Below the pieces are notes generated by a model. It was not told where the DNA came from. It searched no databases and was given only the letters and a program-made list of their open reading frames with translations. A program made the position numbers and the translations under genes. Shown piece by piece: positions 5,755 to 9,912 of a stretch of 9,912 bases of DNA (position 1 is its first letter; each line of letters starts with the position of its first letter). The stretch is from an uncultured Saprospiraceae bacterium (GTDB lineage: Bacteria; Bacteroidota; Bacteroidia; Chitinophagales; Saprospiraceae): NCBI GenBank assembly GCA_934699305.1, contig CAKUWM010000081.1, positions 1-9,912 of the forward strand. The letters run 5' to 3'.

Positions 5755-7338
5755 ATGGATAGGTTAAAAGAGATCGAAAAGCGAAGGACATTTGGTATAA
5801 TAAGTCACCCGGATGCCGGAAAAACAACACTTACAGAAAAATTGCTCCTTTTTGGTGGAGCCATTCAGGTTGCCGGGGCAGTTAAGTCTAATAAGATAAA
5901 AAAGACTGCCACTTCTGACTTCATGGAGATTGAGAAACAGAGAGGTATCTCGGTTGCAACATCAGTTATGGGATTTGAATACAAGAATTTGCAAATCAAT
6001 ATATTAGATACGCCCGGACACAAGGATTTTGCAGAAGATACTTATCGAACACTTACCGCCGTAGATAGTGTCATTGTCGTTATAGACGTTGCAAAAGGGG
6101 TTGAACCTCAGACAGAAAGATTGGTTGAAGTGTCGAGAATGCGGAATACTCCAATTATTGTCTTTATCAATAAGTTAGATAGGGAAGGGCTTGATGCCTT
6201 TGATCTTTTGGATGAAATCGAAAAAAAACTAGGTCTCAATGTTTGTCCTTTGTCATGGCCGATTGGGATGGGGCAGCATTTTCAAGGTGTTTACAATATT
6301 TTTGAGAAAAAAATATCTTTATTTAGAGCTCATGGTAAGCAGCAGGAAGAAGAAACGACTTTGATAACCGATATACAAGACCCTTCGGTTGAAAAACTTA
6401 TAGGCGAGCGTCCGGCAAAAGATTTGCGAGATGAAATGGAGACAATACATGGTGTTTATCCGGAATTTGATAAAACATTATATCAAGAGGGTAATCAATC
6501 ACCTGTATTTTTTGGAAGTGCAGTCAATAATTTTGGTATTAAGGAATTGTTGGATTGTTTTATTCAAATTGCACCTCCGCCCCAACCAAGGGAGACAGAG
6601 GAGAGAATTATTATGCCACAAGAAGACGTATTTTCTGGTTTTGTTTTTAAGATACATGCTAATATGGACCCCAAACATCGTGATAGAATAGCATTCCTTC
6701 GCATTTGTTCGGGTGAATTTAAACGAAATACCAATTATTTCCACGTGAGAAAGGGAAAGCAGATGAAGTTTAGCAATCCGACTACTTTTATGGCATCTAA
6801 AAAAGAAATTGTTGAAGAAGCATATCCGGGAGATGTTGTCGGACTTTACGACTCCGGCAATTTCAAAATAGGAGATGCACTGACGGAAGGCGAAGTGCTG
6901 CATTTTAAAGGATTACCAAGCTTTTCTCCGGAGCAATTCAGATTTGTTAATAATGCCGACCCGATGAAGTCCAAACAACTTGCCAAAGGCTTGGAACAGT
7001 TGATGGATGAAGGTGTGGCTCAAATGTTTACCAAAGAAGATAATGGAAGAAAAATTGTTGGAACGGTCGGAGCGTTACAGTTTGACGTTATCCAATTTAG
7101 GTTGGAACATGAATATGGCGCTAAATGCACATACGAACCGGTGCATTTGTATAAAGCTTGTTGGATAACATCGTCTAAACAATCCGATATGGATGCTTTT
7201 GTTCAGCGACGTAAAAAAGATGTTGCCAGAGACCAGGACGACATGCTGGTATATCTTGCAGAAAGCCAATGGGCTTTGAAAACTGTAAGGGAAAATCATC
7301 CGGAAATTGACTTCCATCTTACGACAGAGCAGTTGTAA
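5755..7338 (+). CDS. prfC: Peptide chain release factor 3 (RF3), translational GTPase
   Basis: The protein has 527 residues, close to the 529 of E. coli RF3. RF3 is a cytoplasmic GTPase that recycles RF1 and RF2 from the ribosome after peptide release. The G domain shows the P-loop HPDAGKTT at 18-25, the switch I region KQRGISVATSV at 61-71, the G3 motif DTPGH at 85-89 and the G4 motif NKLD at 139-142. SHPDAGKTT, FMEIEKQRGISV and GGAIQVAGAVK distinguish RF3 from EF-G. The beta-barrel domain II (about 300-390) and the C-terminal domain, including GTVGALQFDV, are intact. Start ATG 5755 directly precedes MDRLKEIEKRRTFGIISH; no Shine-Dalgarno is present. It lies between rsmE and ftsK, each with its own promoter box, so co-transcription is possible but not required. 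Confidence 0.96.
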   Translation: MDRLKEIEKRRTFGIISHPDAGKTTLTEKLLLFGGAIQVAGAVKSNKIKKTATSDFMEIEKQRGISVATSVMGFEYKNLQINILDTPGHKDFAEDTYRTLTAVDSVIVVIDVAKGVEPQTERLVEVSRMRNTPIIVFINKLDREGLDAFDLLDEIEKKLGLNVCPLSWPIGMGQHFQGVYNIFEKKISLFRAHGKQQEEETTLITDIQDPSVEKLIGERPAKDLRDEMETIHGVYPEFDKTLYQEGNQSPVFFGSAVNNFGIKELLDCFIQIAPPPQPRETEERIIMPQEDVFSGFVFKIHANMDPKHRDRIAFLRICSGEFKRNTNYFHVRKGKQMKFSNPTTFMASKKEIVEEAYPGDVVGLYDSGNFKIGDALTEGEVLHFKGLPSFSPEQFRFVNNADPMKSKQLAKGLEQLMDEGVAQMFTKEDNGRKIVGTVGALQFDVIQFRLEHEYGAKCTYEPVHLYKACWITSSKQSDMDAFVQRRKKDVARDQDDMLVYLAESQWALKTVRENHPEIDFHLTTEQL

Positions 7339-7354
7339 TGTATTTGATTATTTG

Positions 7355-7376
7355 GGTAAGATTTAAAAATTTTACC
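7355..7376 (+). terminator. Weak hairpin after prfC, possible terminator
   Basis: GGTAAGATT, loop TAAA, AATTTTACC forms a 9-bp stem with one G-U pair 16 nt after the prfC stop. It is AT-rich and no U-tract follows, so it may be an inefficient terminator, an mRNA 3' protection element, or chance. Confidence 0.3.
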
Positions 7377-7392
7377 GAATAGTTGCAAAAGA

Positions 7393-7425
7393 CTTGCCAT
7401 ATATTAAAATTAAATATTATCTTTG
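7393..7425 (+). promoter_or_regulatory. ftsK promoter with -33 and -7 elements
   Basis: CTTG at 7393-7396 (one mismatch to TTTG) is followed after 21 nt by TATCTTTG at 7418-7425, matching the Bacteroidota promoter layout. Transcription would begin near 7432, giving a leader of about 65 nt before the ATG at 7498. Confidence 0.6.
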
Positions 7426-7497
7426 TTCTTGAGCTCTAAGCATATATGTAAAATTGCTGAGTATTTGATAAGATAACTACATAATTTTATAGATCTT

Positions 7498-9912
7498 ATG
7501 GCAACAAGAAAGCCTAAGGAAGCACCACTTTCTTTTGTACAAAAAGTTAAGAAAGTATCGACAGATGATCGGATTCCCAAGATTTCCGGCTTATTCTGCT
7601 ATTTATTAGCCTTGTTTTTATTCATTTCCTTCTCATCCTACATCTTTACATGGGAGGCAGATGATAGCTTTTTGAGACCATTCAAATGGGATAATTTATT
7701 CGATTCAAGTATTCAAGCCGAAAACTGGTTTGGCAAATTTGGAGCGCTTATTTCGAAATCTATAATATACTGGACTTTTGGGATATGTTCATTTGCTTTA
7801 ATATTTTTATTGATTAGAATAGGATATCGGTTGATAAATGGCAAAGGTAGTGCGCGCATCTGGCCTATGTTTAGAAATGTCTTCTTTACAATGGTATTGG
7901 GCTGTACTTTTTTTGAATTAATTTTACCCGATGCCTCCTTTGCTTATAGTGGAGCATACGGAAAGAAGATTGTGGATTGGGGCTATACTTATGTCGGAAG
8001 ACCGGGAACATGGTTGGTATTTATCTTTGTACTATTGGCTATAGCAGTATGGTTTCGCAATGCCCAACCTGAGTTGTGGTCACTTAAACGCTTCTTTCCT
8101 GAGTTAAATAAAAACTTCTTCTCGTTTCTCAATTTCACCTCATTCATTGATGGTTTAAAAAAGCGGATGCGAGAGCGGGAACAAGAGTATTATGATAATA
8201 TTGAAGCGGAGGTACAACAATCTGATATTCCTGATGACGACAATTCAATGGATAATTTATCAGAAAATACGGATGAAGATGATGAAGGATTTAATCCTGT
8301 TAAGGTAGGTTCTACCGGAGTCGAAAAAGAGAATGTATCAAATGAAGTCCCTTTTGAATTTGAAAATATTGAATCTGAAAACAATCACAATAGGTCTAAA
8401 GATAAAAATGATCAACAAATCGGCTTTGAAATAGAGGAGAATAACCATATAATTCCAACAGTTGATAATGTTGAGCCTTCAAATGAACAAGAACCGCCAC
8501 TTAACATCCTGTCAGCTGATGATGAAGAATTACTCAAAATTAATGCCGAATTGGATAATCCCGATGAGCCTTATGATCCGGTTTTGGAACTTTCTAAGTA
8601 TCAAAAACCCGGATTAGACCTCCTTGATACGTATGAGGACAAAATGGTACAAATTGATCATTCTGTTTTGAATGCAAATAAAGATCAGATTGTCAACACA
8701 TTACTTAATTATAAAATAGAAATTATCAAAATAAGGGCGACAATTGGTCCTACAGTTACGCTGTATGAGATTGTTCCTGCTCCGGGTGTGAGGATATCTA
8801 AAATTAAAAACCTGGAAGATGATATAGCATTGTCACTTGCAGCCCTGGGAATACGGATAATTGCTCCTATTCCAGGAAGAGGAACTATCGGGATTGAAGT
8901 TCCTAATCAAAACAAACAAATCGTAGGATTGAAGGAAGTGCTGAATTCCGAACGTTTTCAGACTGCTCAGATGGATCTTCCTATCGCATTTGGTAAAACC
9001 ATTAGCAACGAAGTCTTTGTAGCTGATTTGGCCAAAATGCCACACTTATTAATAGCAGGAGCAACCGGACAAGGTAAGTCCGTAGGTATCAATGCCATTC
9101 TTCTTTCTATCATCCAGCATAACCACCCCGCTTATGTAAAATTGGTGCTAATAGACCCCAAAAAGGTGGAGTTATCTATTTATAGCCGCTTGGAGAACCA
9201 TTTTATGTGTATGTTACCGGATCAGGATGAACCAATAATCACGGATACAAAAAAAGTTATTAGGACACTCAATTCTCTTGTGATTGAGATGGACTCGCGA
9301 TATGACTTGCTCAAAAAAGCCGGTGTACGTAATATTAGAGAATATAATCAGAAATTTACAGAACGAAAACTTAACCCAAATAAAGGTCATCGATTCTTGC
9401 CCTTTATTGTGCTTGTTATCGATGAATTTGCAGATTTAATCATGACTGCCGGAAAAGAAATCGAAACTCCTATTGCCCGAATAGCTCAATTAGCGAGAGC
9501 TGTGGGGATTCATTTGGTTATTGCGACACAGCGTCCTTCTGTAAAAATCATAACCGGTATTATAAAAGCCAATTTCCCTGCTAGAATTGCATTCAAAGTT
9601 TCTTCCAAAATTGATTCAGGCATAATATTGGATGCGGGAGGTGCGGATCAACTCATTGGTAGAGGCGACATGCTGTTATCGGCTGATGGAAAAATTGTAC
9701 GGATTCAATCTGCCTTCGTCGATACTCATGAAGTAGATCGAGTCGTTCAATTTGTATCGGAACAACAGGGATTTCCAACCCCTTATATGTTGCCGGATGT
9801 GCCGGATGAAGCTGAAGGAGGAGGAGAAAGAGGTCAATTGAAATTGGCTGATATCGATGATTTGGCCCAAGAAGCTGCATTGTTAGTTGTTACAAATCAA
9901 CATGGCTCAACC
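7498..9912 (+). CDS. ftsK: DNA translocase FtsK, 3' end beyond the window
   Basis: The frame stays open for 805 codons from the ATG at 7498 to the window edge; roughly the gamma domain is missing. FtsK is a septal membrane protein whose hexameric motor pumps DNA and aids chromosome dimer resolution at division. Four membrane helices lie at about 29-51, 86-108, 126-144 and 170-187. A D/E/N-rich linker of about 160 residues (about 222-380) follows. The alpha domain starts near 385. The motor has Walker A GATGQGKS at 521-528, IDPKKVELS soon after, and Walker B IVLVIDEFADL with D642/E643. The ATQRPSV and GADQLIGRGDML signatures are present. The end reaches LVVTNQHGST, the first strand of the KOPS-reading gamma winged helix. 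At 708-709 Gly-Ile replaces the Arg-Thr usual in the DSRTILD motif. No Shine-Dalgarno is seen. Confidence 0.95.
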   Translation, partial: MATRKPKEAPLSFVQKVKKVSTDDRIPKISGLFCYLLALFLFISFSSYIFTWEADDSFLRPFKWDNLFDSSIQAENWFGKFGALISKSIIYWTFGICSFALIFLLIRIGYRLINGKGSARIWPMFRNVFFTMVLGCTFFELILPDASFAYSGAYGKKIVDWGYTYVGRPGTWLVFIFVLLAIAVWFRNAQPELWSLKRFFPELNKNFFSFLNFTSFIDGLKKRMREREQEYYDNIEAEVQQSDIPDDDNSMDNLSENTDEDDEGFNPVKVGSTGVEKENVSNEVPFEFENIESENNHNRSKDKNDQQIGFEIEENNHIIPTVDNVEPSNEQEPPLNILSADDEELLKINAELDNPDEPYDPVLELSKYQKPGLDLLDTYEDKMVQIDHSVLNANKDQIVNTLLNYKIEIIKIRATIGPTVTLYEIVPAPGVRISKIKNLEDDIALSLAALGIRIIAPIPGRGTIGIEVPNQNKQIVGLKEVLNSERFQTAQMDLPIAFGKTISNEVFVADLAKMPHLLIAGATGQGKSVGINAILLSIIQHNHPAYVKLVLIDPKKVELSIYSRLENHFMCMLPDQDEPIITDTKKVIRTLNSLVIEMDSRYDLLKKAGVRNIREYNQKFTERKLNPNKGHRFLPFIVLVIDEFADLIMTAGKEIETPIARIAQLARAVGIHLVIATQRPSVKIITGIIKANFPARIAFKVSSKIDSGIILDAGGADQLIGRGDMLLSADGKIVRIQSAFVDTHEVDRVVQFVSEQQGFPTPYMLPDVPDEAEGGGERGQLKLADIDDLAQEAALLVVTNQHGST

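Noticed and set aside
8190..8384. Minus-strand Ser-rich open frame within ftsK
   Set aside because: It is the antisense reading of the acidic linker codons of FtsK.

Overview
The window reads as a housekeeping stretch of an AT-rich Bacteroidota chromosome. Two things in the sequence point to this phylum. At least six genes are preceded by the Bacteroidota-type -7 box TAnnTTTG, and none of the start codons has a convincing Shine-Dalgarno sequence. The proteins also have a Bacteroidota flavour: a LysM/double-psi-beta-barrel envelope protein, GPEGDF in RsmE, and an FtsK with a long acidic linker. I cannot place it more finely by eye.

Layout from left to right. Positions 1-176 are non-coding or hold the tail of an off-window gene. 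A secreted two-LysM cell-wall protein (177-1175, +) faces, tail to tail with an 8-bp gap, a haem-less cystathionine beta-synthase with C-terminal CBS domains (1184-2542, -). A roughly 210-bp gap follows, then a minus-strand unit transcribed right to left: rseP (site-2 intramembrane protease), hscB (Fe-S co-chaperone, overlapping rseP by 4 nt), tRNA-Leu(CAA) and an intrinsic terminator. The tRNA also appears to have its own promoter inside the 3' end of hscB.

Divergent from rseP is rsmE (16S rRNA U1498 methyltransferase; real start 4904). The two genes share an intergenic region in which the -7 boxes are only 6 bp apart. Downstream on the plus strand are prfC (release factor 3, 5755-7338) and ftsK (DNA translocase, 7498 to beyond the window edge), each with its own -7 box.

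Functionally these are core genes: translation (tRNA-Leu, RsmE, RF3), envelope and cell division (LysM protein, RseP, FtsK), and sulfur and Fe-S metabolism (CBS, HscB). I see no mobile element, CRISPR array, toxin-antitoxin pair, defence island or other accessory cassette, and no convincing undescribed system. The points worth a second look are regulatory (overlapping divergent promoters, a tRNA promoter inside hscB, short repeats and palindromes between genes) and a few protein details (an FtsK motif change, an HscB without its usual isc neighbours).
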